Part shown: positions 1-8,549 of the stretch, piece after piece
How positions within the stretch are numbered: position 1 is the first letter of the stretch
Layout of the letters: each line of letters opens with the position of its first letter
DNA from: Prevotella sp.
Lineage (GTDB): Bacteria; Bacteroidota; Bacteroidia; Bacteroidales; Bacteroidaceae
DNA length: 64,000 nt
NCBI GenBank assembly: GCA_017410365.1
Contig: JAFQQY010000033.1
Location: forward strand, 124,001-188,000
Reading direction: 5' to 3'
Translations under genes and position numbers: made by a program
Notes under the pieces: generated by a model
The model's database searches: none
What the model saw: only the letters and a program-made list of their open reading frames with translations
Told to the model about the DNA's origin: nothing

Positions 1-3000
1 TGTGTCCTCTTTGGTCGCGGATAGTAATATCGGCATAGCCACTCATACTGTCTGTCGTCCCATAGAGTGCTATGCGACGCCCCGTGTAAGGAATAGAGAG
101 TGTGTCACCAATGACCTGCGATTGCCATTTTTTCTCATGTAGCTTTTTGCTGTTTACAATCTCCTGTTGCATTGTCAACGGGTCCCAAGCTTCATAATAA
201 TGCGGAATGGTCAATTTGCCATCAGCAATTGTAAGAGGTTGCCAAACATAAGTGGCAGCACTACGCTGACGGGGGAAGGACCAGCGGTCACCCATATACA
301 TAAACGAACCATTCTCAAGGGGCAGGACGAACGAGCATTGACTATTCCATGTAAGGGACCCCTTGGGGCAGAATTCACCGCGATACTCCCAAGGCCCGGA
401 AAGAGACTTAGAAGTCCAGTACATATTGTCGTTGCGTTCCCACGATGTGGTGTGACTTGAAAGCCAGTAGTATGTTCCGTCTTTCTTCAGCATGGCGGGA
501 CTTTCGCCAGCACCTTTCAGACCGTTCATCAAGCATGAGTCGAGCGAATGAAAGTCGGAGGCAAGACGGTAGATGATGCCATGATGCACCAAGAGATACG
601 CATGCCCGTCATCATCAGCAAACGAGCCAATATCCCATTTCCTGACAGGCTCTCCTTTGTAGAGCAACGGCCCCTGGAATTCATAAGGGCCAGTAATAGC
701 TTGGCTCGTAGCATAACAGGTACAGGGGTCTTTGTACTGCAGATTATCAGTATGCATGAGCATTACATATTCGCCTGTTGCATGGCAACGGAGTACTTTC
801 GGACGTTCGCCCACGCGATCGGGTCCCATGCGTCCATCGGATTGTTGATTAAAGGCGATACCCTCAAAATGCCAGTCTGTCAGATTATCTGACGAATAGC
901 AGCTGAAACCTTTAAACACATTGGCCGAGTCAGTTTTGTATTCACCAAACAAATAATACTTCCCGCCGTCGCGGATGATGTTGGCACCATGAGCCGAAAC
1001 TGTCTTGCCCTGCTGGTCATACCAACTCACACCGCTCACGATAGCCTTTGAAAACTGGAATTGCTCAGTCATGGCTGTGGCTGATGGTTGTGGTTGAGCA
1101 GGATTCCAGTATTCTAGTCGACCATCTGGGAATGTAACTTCAAAGAGTGATTCTTCGGTGAAGCGAATCTTGGTGCCATCGTTCAGAATCCGACAGTCTG
1201 TGGCACCGTTGAATGGTTTGCCTATTTGCAACATAAAGCAGCAACGGCGCAAGTATGACACCAGCGGCTTTAAGTCGGCAGCATGTTGGCTACGGCGGTC
1301 AAAGTAGGTGCCAAACCATGGTCGCACGGCTGGTTGGCGGTCGTCGCCGGGCTGCGAAATCATAACGTGCAAGATGACGGCATTGACTCCGGCATGAAAG
1401 TATTTGTCAGCAATGGGTTTCAGTTTCTCGAAACTCCAGTCGTCCTGTGCCACCTTGTCCCATGCCCCATCGGTAAATGATTCTGCCCATACACGGTTCT
1501 TGCCACTGTTACGGGCAGCTCCAAGAGCCGCGTCAACTTCTTTTTTCCGAAACTTTCGGTCGTTCACCCAGAATTCAGCACCCACTTCGTCAGCGGCACT
1601 GCCGTATGTGATGCTATTGCCTGGGAAGGGACTGTGGGCGTATGGCTCGCACCATGTTCGCAACCCGTACTCATGAGCTTTCTCCGTCAGTCCGCCCATA
1701 TACTCGCTGGCCACCAGATCGGAGATAAGATGGTTAAGGTCATTCTGACAGGCAGGATTCGTATAGTCAAGCTCATAGCCGAAACGCTGACGGAACTTTA
1801 TATAGATGGAGTCCGTATAGTTCTGCTTGCCGCGCTCCCAACTGTCAACCACGACTGTGGTAAGTGTCTTACGGTCTTTGGGCGGTATGCGTCGCAGTAT
1901 CTCACCAATAAATGACTCAAAGTGCTTCTGTACGTGGTGCTTCGACAGCTTATCAACCTCCAGTCCCTCAGCCTCATTGCTGCAAGGACCGCAAGTGACG
2001 TCGGCGCCCTGCTTCGTCTTGCATATTTCGATGCCGTTGGGCGTCCAGTTGCGCATAGCCTGGTCAGGCTTCACCCACGGACCGCCCGACTGACTCCAGC
2101 CCGGACAGTTGAATATGCCCATCTCTATGCCCAGTTTGCCAGCCGTTTTCAGAGCCGTACGCAGATTTTTCCACCACAGGCGGCTCTGAAATTTATTCTT
2201 GCCGAAAGCCTGCCCCTCCCAAGGATTATCCCATGTCGTTCGGTTGCGAATGTCGGTGGCAAGGAATGCCAGCGTGATGCCGTTGTCCTTCATCCACTCC
2301 AAGTCGGCCACAACACCTTTAGGATCCACCTGCTCGTCCACCCAATAATAGTAGCATCCTACGCGGATGCTGTCGGGCGGTGTGAGAAATGCCTGCCACA
2401 GTTGGTCACGCTGTTCCGGCTGATAAATGGTGGCGTTCTTCAGGTGCTGTTTCAGCGGCTTGCCGTCGTAGTCCATGCCCACAAGAGCCACGCTGCTACA
2501 GCCGTCGAGTACTGCCGTAGGCTCAGGTGTGTGGATTTTTCCTCCTTTCATGACGAAACCGCTCACATCCTGCAGCCGCAGGAAGTCTTTGCCATGTCCT
2601 TCGAAATTCTCAATAAGCACATTGGTTAGCGGACGCTCAGGCAAGGCTTTGACATCAATAAGGCGCTGACAGCCGTCTACGGTGAAGTCCTTGATATAGA
2701 TGTTCTTGAACTCGGGCGTCAGCTCGTTCACCTGACGGGCGGGGAAGCGGTTGGCCAGTTCGCCCACCCATTTCTTTGAGCCGAGCATATCGACGGTCAG
2801 GCCATTCCACTTGATGTTCCTTGCCATCACACGCTCCACCCACACATCGTGGGCACCACCGCCGCGCGGGCGTCGTGTCTTGATGCGGATACCCTGTTCT
2901 GTCCCGTCGAAAATGCAGTCGTGCATGTATATATTCCACATGGAGGCTGCCGTCTCAGAGCCTAACACCAAGCCACCGCCACCACGCAGAGCCACACTGT

Positions 3001-4813
3001 GGCGGATGACGCAGCCCACAGACGGGCGGGCTGTCCGTACACCATCTTCACCGCGCCCCGACTTGATGGTATAGCAGTCGTCGCCGCAGTCAAGTTGACA
3101 GTATTCTATCAGTGAATTAGTGGTTGACTCTATGTCTATGCCGTCGGTGCGTCCGTGTCCGGCACTGTTGACAGTCACGCCGCGTATGATAACATTGTCG
3201 CAATACTGCGGCACTATGTTCCAGAAGAGTCCCTGATCGATGGTGATGCCCTCTATCAGCACGTTTTTGCAGTGAACGGGAGCCACGGTCATGGGCAGAA
3301 GCACAGGACGACCCTGTTGGCCGTCGCACAGCCGCTCGGCAAGGGGCTTGGTGATATCTACGCACTGCTCCACTACCAAGTATTTCTGATTCTCCTGATA
3401 TATCTCGCAGTCGGTCGATGGTCCGACGATGTGTCCACGTCCCGTCAGTCCGATGTTCTCAGCCCCATTGGCATAAATCATGGCTCCGAGCGACATCACG
3501 TCGTAGCCCTCGTTGCGTGTGGGCACGGCTGGTTGATAGTCGCTGATGCGGCCGCTGAACGTCAGCACGGCACTGTCGCTGAGGTGCAGGCATACGCCCG
3601 ATTTCAGCTCTATGCGTCCGCTGGTCCACTGACCATCGGGGACGATGACCGTGCCGCCACCCTGTCGGCTCATGCGGTCGATGGCCGTCTGTATCTGGCG
3701 GGTGGAAAGTCCCCGTTTGTTCATTTTCACCGTCCGCGTCCTGTCGGCGAACACCGGCCGGCTGATGCCGCTCACGTCGAATGGAGCCGTAATGGGTTCT
3801 ATCACAGCAGGCATGTACTCCGGACCGGTCCTGAACACTTTGCCATAACTCTTCAGCAGATGCTGGTATTCCGCTTCGGTAATCTGTAGTATGCTGCCGT
3901 GTCGGGGCGTGAAGTTTCCCTCGGTTTTGGTCTCGTGCACCAGTTCGTAGTGACGGAAGTCGCTCGTGCGGCAGAACTGGTAGATACCGTCTTTAAAGCA
4001 GTCGTAGCTGAGCATCCACGTTCCGTCGAGCAACTGGTAGGCCGTGGAACCCTCTGAATTGAGGCTGGTGGGCTGCTGGTGGCCAGGTACCAGTGTCCAC
4101 GACTGCTGGTTGCGCAGGTCGCGAAACTCATATTGTCGTCGCTGCAAGCCATCGGGACCGCCCCAGGTATTGAAGAATAAGTGATAGAGGCCAGTCTGGT
4201 CCTGCACGATGTCGGTGTCGATAGTCGGGTAGGGATAGGTGAACAGCGGCTGCGGCTCGCTCTCCAGACTGCTGAAGTCGGCGTTGGCATAGGCATAATA
4301 GACGGCATCCTGTGGGAAGGGACCGTCCTTGTCGGAGTGGAGCGAGAAGTAAACCATCAGCTTCTTGGCCGACGGGTCGTAGATGGTTTGCGGTGCCCAT
4401 ACAGCATTCACGTTGGCAAAACGTGTACCCTTGTACCGCTCGGGGAAATGCACGACATGGTGCTGCCAGCTAACGAGGTCGCGTGAGCGGAGCATCACAA
4501 TGCCTTGGCAGGTCCATTTGCCTAGCGACATATCCATGTCGGTGAGCACCTGATAGAACCAGCCGTCGCTTCCACGCAATATATGCGGGTCGCGCACGCC
4601 CCCCGAACGGCTGATGGTGTCGCTGGCTATGACGGGCAGTCCATCGTTGAGCGGTGTGAAGTTGACACCGTCGTTGCTTACGGCATAACACACTTGCTGC
4701 CCCTCGGTAGTGTTGTTATTGAAGTAGGTAAAAAGGTAGCGCGTCATCTTTGTCTGTGCCTCTATCGTGGTGAAGCTGGCAAAGGCAAAAAGAATTGAAA
4801 ATATATACTTCAT
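1..4813 (-). CDS. Giant multimodular pectinase: GH43-like + GH28 + GH106 + GH43-like, 3' end outside window
   Basis: The minus-strand frame is open from ATG at 4813 to the left edge, at least 1604 codons with no stop. Residues 1-20 form a signal peptide (MKYIFSILFAFASFTTIEAQ). About 20-330 looks like a GH43-type five-bladed propeller with a GGVRDPHI motif near residue 73. About 335-750 is a GH28 parallel beta-helix with RTDGIDIE, CGDDC and GIRIKT motifs, but RGGGGLVLGSE stands where polygalacturonases have GHG. About 785-1205 matches GH106 rhamnosidases (YYYWVDEQ, NCPGWSQSGGPW), without the long C-terminal part usual for that family. About 1250-1604 is another GH43-like propeller (AHGANIIRDGGKYYLFGE). 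It is last in a leftward pectin cluster. The likely role is secreted rhamnogalacturonan breakdown. Module families come from recognised motifs; substrates are inferred. The true C-terminus is not visible. Confidence 0.85.
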   Translation of the reverse strand, partial: MKYIFSILFAFASFTTIEAQTKMTRYLFTYFNNNTTEGQQVCYAVSNDGVNFTPLNDGLPVIASDTISRSGGVRDPHILRGSDGWFYQVLTDMDMSLGKWTCQGIVMLRSRDLVSWQHHVVHFPERYKGTRFANVNAVWAPQTIYDPSAKKLMVYFSLHSDKDGPFPQDAVYYAYANADFSSLESEPQPLFTYPYPTIDTDIVQDQTGLYHLFFNTWGGPDGLQRRQYEFRDLRNQQSWTLVPGHQQPTSLNSEGSTAYQLLDGTWMLSYDCFKDGIYQFCRTSDFRHYELVHETKTEGNFTPRHGSILQITEAEYQHLLKSYGKVFRTGPEYMPAVIEPITAPFDVSGISRPVFADRTRTVKMNKRGLSTRQIQTAIDRMSRQGGGTVIVPDGQWTSGRIELKSGVCLHLSDSAVLTFSGRISDYQPAVPTRNEGYDVMSLGAMIYANGAENIGLTGRGHIVGPSTDCEIYQENQKYLVVEQCVDITKPLAERLCDGQQGRPVLLPMTVAPVHCKNVLIEGITIDQGLFWNIVPQYCDNVIIRGVTVNSAGHGRTDGIDIESTTNSLIEYCQLDCGDDCYTIKSGRGEDGVRTARPSVGCVIRHSVALRGGGGLVLGSETAASMWNIYMHDCIFDGTEQGIRIKTRRPRGGGAHDVWVERVMARNIKWNGLTVDMLGSKKWVGELANRFPARQVNELTPEFKNIYIKDFTVDGCQRLIDVKALPERPLTNVLIENFEGHGKDFLRLQDVSGFVMKGGKIHTPEPTAVLDGCSSVALVGMDYDGKPLKQHLKNATIYQPEQRDQLWQAFLTPPDSIRVGCYYYWVDEQVDPKGVVADLEWMKDNGITLAFLATDIRNRTTWDNPWEGQAFGKNKFQSRLWWKNLRTALKTAGKLGIEMGIFNCPGWSQSGGPWVKPDQAMRNWTPNGIEICKTKQGADVTCGPCSNEAEGLEVDKLSKHHVQKHFESFIGEILRRIPPKDRKTLTTVVVDSWERGKQNYTDSIYIKFRQRFGYELDYTNPACQNDLNHLISDLVASEYMGGLTEKAHEYGLRTWCEPYAHSPFPGNSITYGSAADEVGAEFWVNDRKFRKKEVDAALGAARNSGKNRVWAESFTDGAWDKVAQDDWSFEKLKPIADKYFHAGVNAVILHVMISQPGDDRQPAVRPWFGTYFDRRSQHAADLKPLVSYLRRCCFMLQIGKPFNGATDCRILNDGTKIRFTEESLFEVTFPDGRLEYWNPAQPQPSATAMTEQFQFSKAIVSGVSWYDQQGKTVSAHGANIIRDGGKYYLFGEYKTDSANVFKGFSCYSSDNLTDWHFEGIAFNQQSDGRMGPDRVGERPKVLRCHATGEYVMLMHTDNLQYKDPCTCYATSQAITGPYEFQGPLLYKGEPVRKWDIGSFADDDGHAYLLVHHGIIYRLASDFHSLDSCLMNGLKGAGESPAMLKKDGTYYWLSSHTTSWERNDNMYWTSKSLSGPWEYRGEFCPKGSLTWNSQCSFVLPLENGSFMYMGDRWSFPRQRSAATYVWQPLTIADGKLTIPHYYEAWDPLTMQQEIVNSKKLHEKKWQSQVIGDTLSIPYTGRRIALYGTTDSMSGYADITIRDQRGH

Positions 4814-4836
4814 CAGTTGTTTGCTTTATTAAGTGT

Positions 4837-4914
4837 TCATGTACAAGTGTCACTGAGCTTGCCCGAGCGTACTTCTATAGTGTTCTCTACCTCGCTGAGT
4901 GTGATGTCAGTAAC
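4837..4914 (-). pseudogene. Remnant of a GH2 gene C-terminus
   Basis: Between the GH78 stop and the giant fusion gene, the minus strand reads VTDITLSEVENTIEVRSG followed by KLSDTCT and a stop. The C-terminus of the intact GH2 gene at 11248-13269 reads ISLIEGENKIEVRSG, KLSDTCT, then WIVNTN. About 18 of 22 aligned residues agree, and the GH2 Trp codon TGG is TGA here. No start codon or upstream GH2 sequence remains, so this is the decayed 3' tail of a former second copy. Confidence 0.8.
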
Positions 4915-4934
4915 ATAGTATGTTCATATTGTTT

Positions 4935-7148
4935 TTACTGTTTATAGAACAGATTAATCTGGTGCGTTCCCGCTTTGAACCATTGTTCTTGTCCAACAGA
5001 AGAGGTAAAACCATCGGGGAATACAAAGTGTACAAGCATACCTTCAGGGATGGTAACGGTGACTGCATAATTATTATTGTCATGCTTAAAGCTGTAGGCG
5101 AGCGTGCCACTGATAGTTGGAATGCTGATGGATGCCTGATGTAGCGGGCTTATTGCAGGCCGGATTAAAACTTCGCGCCAACCTGGTTCTGACGGACGTA
5201 TGCCGAGAATGTACTGCGCAATGACTGTCTGTGGTCCGCCACTCCATGCGTGGTTGGTGGAGCCGCCGCCTGCACCGCCCTTGACCCAATCCTCGAAGAG
5301 AGTGCTACACATAGGGTCGTTGACCATTTTCTCATAACGTTTCTTCATACGCTCGAAGGCGTAGTCGGTCTGCCCCATCATGATGAGAGCCTCCATGACG
5401 TAGCGTTCCATATATGCACTGGCATGCCATTGTTTACGGAATACCTCGGTTATGGCCTCGTACTTGTCAGCCGAGGCTATGCCACTGATGACGGCCAGAG
5501 CCTGCACACGGTCGTCGTCGAGTGTGTCACGGTTCTCCTGGCTATGGTAGGCTTTGCCTGTCCAGCAACGGTTATATCCGTCTTTTACACGGCGTGCCTT
5601 TACGTCATAGTCGACAGCATCGGCCTCCTGTCCCAAGAGCCGTGCCATCTTCGAAGCTGCTGTCAGAGCCATGTAGTGCCACCCTGCCTGCAAGAGCCGC
5701 ATATCCTTATGACGGCCCCAGTCACCCCACTGCCAGCCACCCTTCCGCTCGATGGTCAGCCCCGTGGAGTCCTGCTGCCACACACTGAGGTAGCGGCGCA
5801 CGTGAGGATAGGCATAGCGGATGGTGGCGGTGTCGGCAGTGTGCATGAAGTACTGCCAGAAGCCGTATTCGCCCACGCTGGTCAGCATCTGTGCCGGCAG
5901 TTCCTGATCGTAGTTGCCGGCGGGTACGGGTGCAAAGAGTGTGTTGTCGTCGCGTTGCCAGTCGCACAGTTCGCGGATGGCCTTGCGCATCAGCTTATGT
6001 GCCGAGATGGAATAGGTGTAGAAGCTCTCGCCCATGAGCACAGTGGCGTCTCCCCACCACTGCGCCCGCTCACGGTCGGGACAGTCGAAATAGGTGTCGC
6101 GCATGTTAATATATAAGGTACGCGAGGCTTTCTGCCAGAAGCGATTGATAAACTGGTCATCGCAAGTGAATGTCCCCTCGGCATAGGTATCGTAACCCGT
6201 CTCACGATAACCTAAGGAAAGTAGTGTGACGTTCTTATTCGGACAGCGGATGTAAATGCGTTCGCCGTTGAACCACCCCAGCGACTCATACTGCTGATGG
6301 CCAGGACGTGTGATGAGTTGAGCACGGATATCTACCTGTCGTCCTCCCTTGTAGTGGTCGGTCTCGATGTCGATGCGTGTGCCGCCCTCGCCCCCGTCGG
6401 TCAGTTCCACGACGGGTGTCATCTGCATGTTGTAAGGCAGCACTGCCTCATAGATGACGGTCGAGTCGGTCTCAGTCTTGGTGAACTTGACGTTTTTCAC
6501 GCCATAGTCGCGCCATAATGGTATCGGACGGGGTACGAGACGGTTCCACGGCTCACTGCCTTCAACGCCAAGTTCCCTGGAGGGCAGGAAATCATGGATA
6601 GGCGACGTCTGCCACTTGCCGGGGTCTTTGCGCATATCATAGCATAGGCTCGATTCCGGCAGACGGAAGTTGGTCTTCTCGCCCGTGGCAATGCTATAGG
6701 CAGGATGCTTCATGGAGAGCCATGTCCTGTCGCTCTGCAAGCCTATGGCCGGTGCCTCGAAGAATAGTCCAGACTGTCCACTCGACTTATGAGAGTAGCC
6801 ATGCTTGCCGAAGTACCACACTAGCACAGCCACCTGATTCTTGCCCTTCTTCAGATAAGGCTTCAGGTCAACCTCGTCGCAATAAGTGTCCTTAGGGTTC
6901 GGTCCTCGCTTCAGGCCACCCTCAAAGACCACCAGCTGCCCGTTTATCCACAGCCAGTACTTGGAGTCCACGGCTATGCGTGCCATCACCCTGTCGGGCA
7001 CCCGCTTTACCTTGATGTCCTTGCGGAACATCAGCCATGTGTTCACATCATTGACTGTCGTATCACTCGCCGTAATCCATTGGGCAGTCTGTGCCGTCGC
7101 CATCAGTGTGACGACAGAAAGGAATAGGGTCAGTATTGCTCGCTTCAT
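4935..7148 (-). CDS. GH78-type alpha-L-rhamnosidase
   Basis: 737 aa with a signal peptide (MKRAILTLFLSVVTLMATAQ). The N-terminal half is beta-rich and resembles the accessory domains before the barrel of bacterial rhamnosidases. The catalytic (alpha/alpha)6 region carries YFDCPDRERAQWWGD, which matches the conserved acidic motif of GH78. The end (GTLAYSFKHDNNNYAVTVTI) looks like the C-terminal beta-sandwich of the family. It would remove terminal alpha-L-rhamnose from rhamnogalacturonan in the periplasm or at the surface. It lies 12 bases after the GH63-like gene, so both are probably on one transcript. Family assignment is strong; the exact linkage is not known. Confidence 0.88.
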   Translation of the reverse strand: MKRAILTLFLSVVTLMATAQTAQWITASDTTVNDVNTWLMFRKDIKVKRVPDRVMARIAVDSKYWLWINGQLVVFEGGLKRGPNPKDTYCDEVDLKPYLKKGKNQVAVLVWYFGKHGYSHKSSGQSGLFFEAPAIGLQSDRTWLSMKHPAYSIATGEKTNFRLPESSLCYDMRKDPGKWQTSPIHDFLPSRELGVEGSEPWNRLVPRPIPLWRDYGVKNVKFTKTETDSTVIYEAVLPYNMQMTPVVELTDGGEGGTRIDIETDHYKGGRQVDIRAQLITRPGHQQYESLGWFNGERIYIRCPNKNVTLLSLGYRETGYDTYAEGTFTCDDQFINRFWQKASRTLYINMRDTYFDCPDRERAQWWGDATVLMGESFYTYSISAHKLMRKAIRELCDWQRDDNTLFAPVPAGNYDQELPAQMLTSVGEYGFWQYFMHTADTATIRYAYPHVRRYLSVWQQDSTGLTIERKGGWQWGDWGRHKDMRLLQAGWHYMALTAASKMARLLGQEADAVDYDVKARRVKDGYNRCWTGKAYHSQENRDTLDDDRVQALAVISGIASADKYEAITEVFRKQWHASAYMERYVMEALIMMGQTDYAFERMKKRYEKMVNDPMCSTLFEDWVKGGAGGGSTNHAWSGGPQTVIAQYILGIRPSEPGWREVLIRPAISPLHQASISIPTISGTLAYSFKHDNNNYAVTVTIPEGMLVHFVFPDGFTSSVGQEQWFKAGTHQINLFYKQ

Positions 7149-7160
7149 ATATTATCATGA

Positions 7161-8528
7161 TTAAAATTCCTTGACTGTAGATCGTCCTTCAAGCCATGCC
7201 ACCATGTTCAGCACGAGGTAGTTCCAGTTCTGGAAGCCTTTGTTCATGATGGGAGCGCCGGTCTCGGGGTCATAGTATTCGTGCAGGGCACCTTCCTTCT
7301 TCAGGTCTTCGCCAAAGAGTGCCACTGTCTTCTCTGCCATGATGCGGGCCTCCTTGTTGAGGCCATAGTCAGCCAGGCCACGGAACACCATGTAGTTGGA
7401 GATGCCCCACAGCGGACCTTGCCAGTTCGACGGGTTGTTGGTGGCGCGGATGTTGTACATCTTCTCCAGCTTTGACAGCGTGCGCACACCGTAGGGCGAG
7501 CAGAAGGTACGCTCGTCCATCAGGTTCTCCCTGACCATGCGGCGTGCCTGTTCTGCCGTGGCAATGCCGGCCCAGAGGGTCATGAAGCCGCTCCAGCAAC
7601 CTATCCGCTGGATGAGGCAGGGATAGTGGCGTGGAGCTCCCTTGTGGAGCACCATCTGCGTGCCGAAGATGTATTGCGGCTGACCGGTGAAGGGCAGCAG
7701 GTTGAGGTCGCAGGAGTAGTACATGCCGTCTTTCTCGTCCCAGCAATATTCGCGCACGGCATCGCGCAGCGAGTCGGCCATCGCCGTGTACCCACTGGCG
7801 GCATCACTCTTGCCAAGTCGTTCGCCCAGATAGCTCATGGCTCTCAGTTCCTTATACATCAAACAGTTCAGGTAGATGCTGGCCGACGAACGCTTGGGAC
7901 GGAAAAACGTAGATGGGTCGTTGTCCACACCGATGGCAAGGTCGTCCTGCCAATAGTAAAGTCCCGTCTCGGCATGACGGTGATGGTCGTGATAGTTCTG
8001 TATGAAAGCCTGCAGGCGGGGATAGCCCTCGCGCAACCATTCGGCATCGCTCCCAGACTGCTGCACGAGGAAGGCTGCATGCTGTGCCAGACAGGGTTTG
8101 TGCATGTTGGTGACGTAGATGTCAGCCGGCTTTATCTTGTCAGGATCGGTAGAAGCACTGATGACCATAGGCATATAGCCATCCTCGGGCGACGTGTAGG
8201 CCAGATAGTTCAGCACGCAGCCCTGCTCATACGTCAGCGCCTCCTGACGGTCGGCCTCCGTCCCCACGTCGGTGAGCGTCTGCCGCAGGGCAATGTCAGA
8301 GAGCCACGAGTCCCAGTCCCACAGCACATGGGCATACTGCTGGCTGCCGGGCGTGATGTAGGGGAACTTCAGTGCGATGCCCGACGGCTGGCGGTACATC
8401 TGCTTATAGTCACCATAGATGTGCTGTTTGATTAAGTCGCGGTGCTCGCGCGTCGATTTCACTCCCTTTGTCGAGCCCGCCATCGGCAGGCAAAGCATGG
8501 CAAGTGCCAGTAGAATAGTCTTTCTCAT
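7161..8528 (-). CDS. GH63/MGH-like (alpha/alpha)6 glycosidase
   Basis: 455 aa from ATG at 8528, which opens a clear signal peptide (MRKTILLALAMLCLPMAG). An in-frame TTG at 8546 is less likely. The body resembles the GH63 and mannosylglycerate-hydrolase-like (alpha/alpha)6 barrel group: WDWDSWL near the start, NPSNWQGPLWGISNYMV, and ALHEYYDPETGAP near the end, the last like the HExYxPxTG signature of GH63. The substrate cannot be read from sequence; its place between GH35 and GH78 suggests a pectin side chain. Its first 18 residues are almost the same as those of the GH35 gene just upstream. Confidence 0.75.
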   Translation of the reverse strand: MRKTILLALAMLCLPMAGSTKGVKSTREHRDLIKQHIYGDYKQMYRQPSGIALKFPYITPGSQQYAHVLWDWDSWLSDIALRQTLTDVGTEADRQEALTYEQGCVLNYLAYTSPEDGYMPMVISASTDPDKIKPADIYVTNMHKPCLAQHAAFLVQQSGSDAEWLREGYPRLQAFIQNYHDHHRHAETGLYYWQDDLAIGVDNDPSTFFRPKRSSASIYLNCLMYKELRAMSYLGERLGKSDAASGYTAMADSLRDAVREYCWDEKDGMYYSCDLNLLPFTGQPQYIFGTQMVLHKGAPRHYPCLIQRIGCWSGFMTLWAGIATAEQARRMVRENLMDERTFCSPYGVRTLSKLEKMYNIRATNNPSNWQGPLWGISNYMVFRGLADYGLNKEARIMAEKTVALFGEDLKKEGALHEYYDPETGAPIMNKGFQNWNYLVLNMVAWLEGRSTVKEF

Positions 8529-8549
8529 GTCGGTTTCAATGTTCAAAGT

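Noticed and set aside
3155-3889. Plus-strand open frame of 244 codons
   Set aside because: Antisense to the GH28 module of the giant fusion gene, whose frame is intact and shows conserved motifs.
5250-6116. Long plus-strand open frame of 288 codons
   Set aside because: It lies antisense within the GH78 gene and has the composition of a shadow frame; no known family or signal was seen.
7626-8435. Plus-strand open frame of 269 codons
   Set aside because: Antisense to the GH63-like gene, which has clear family motifs on the other strand.
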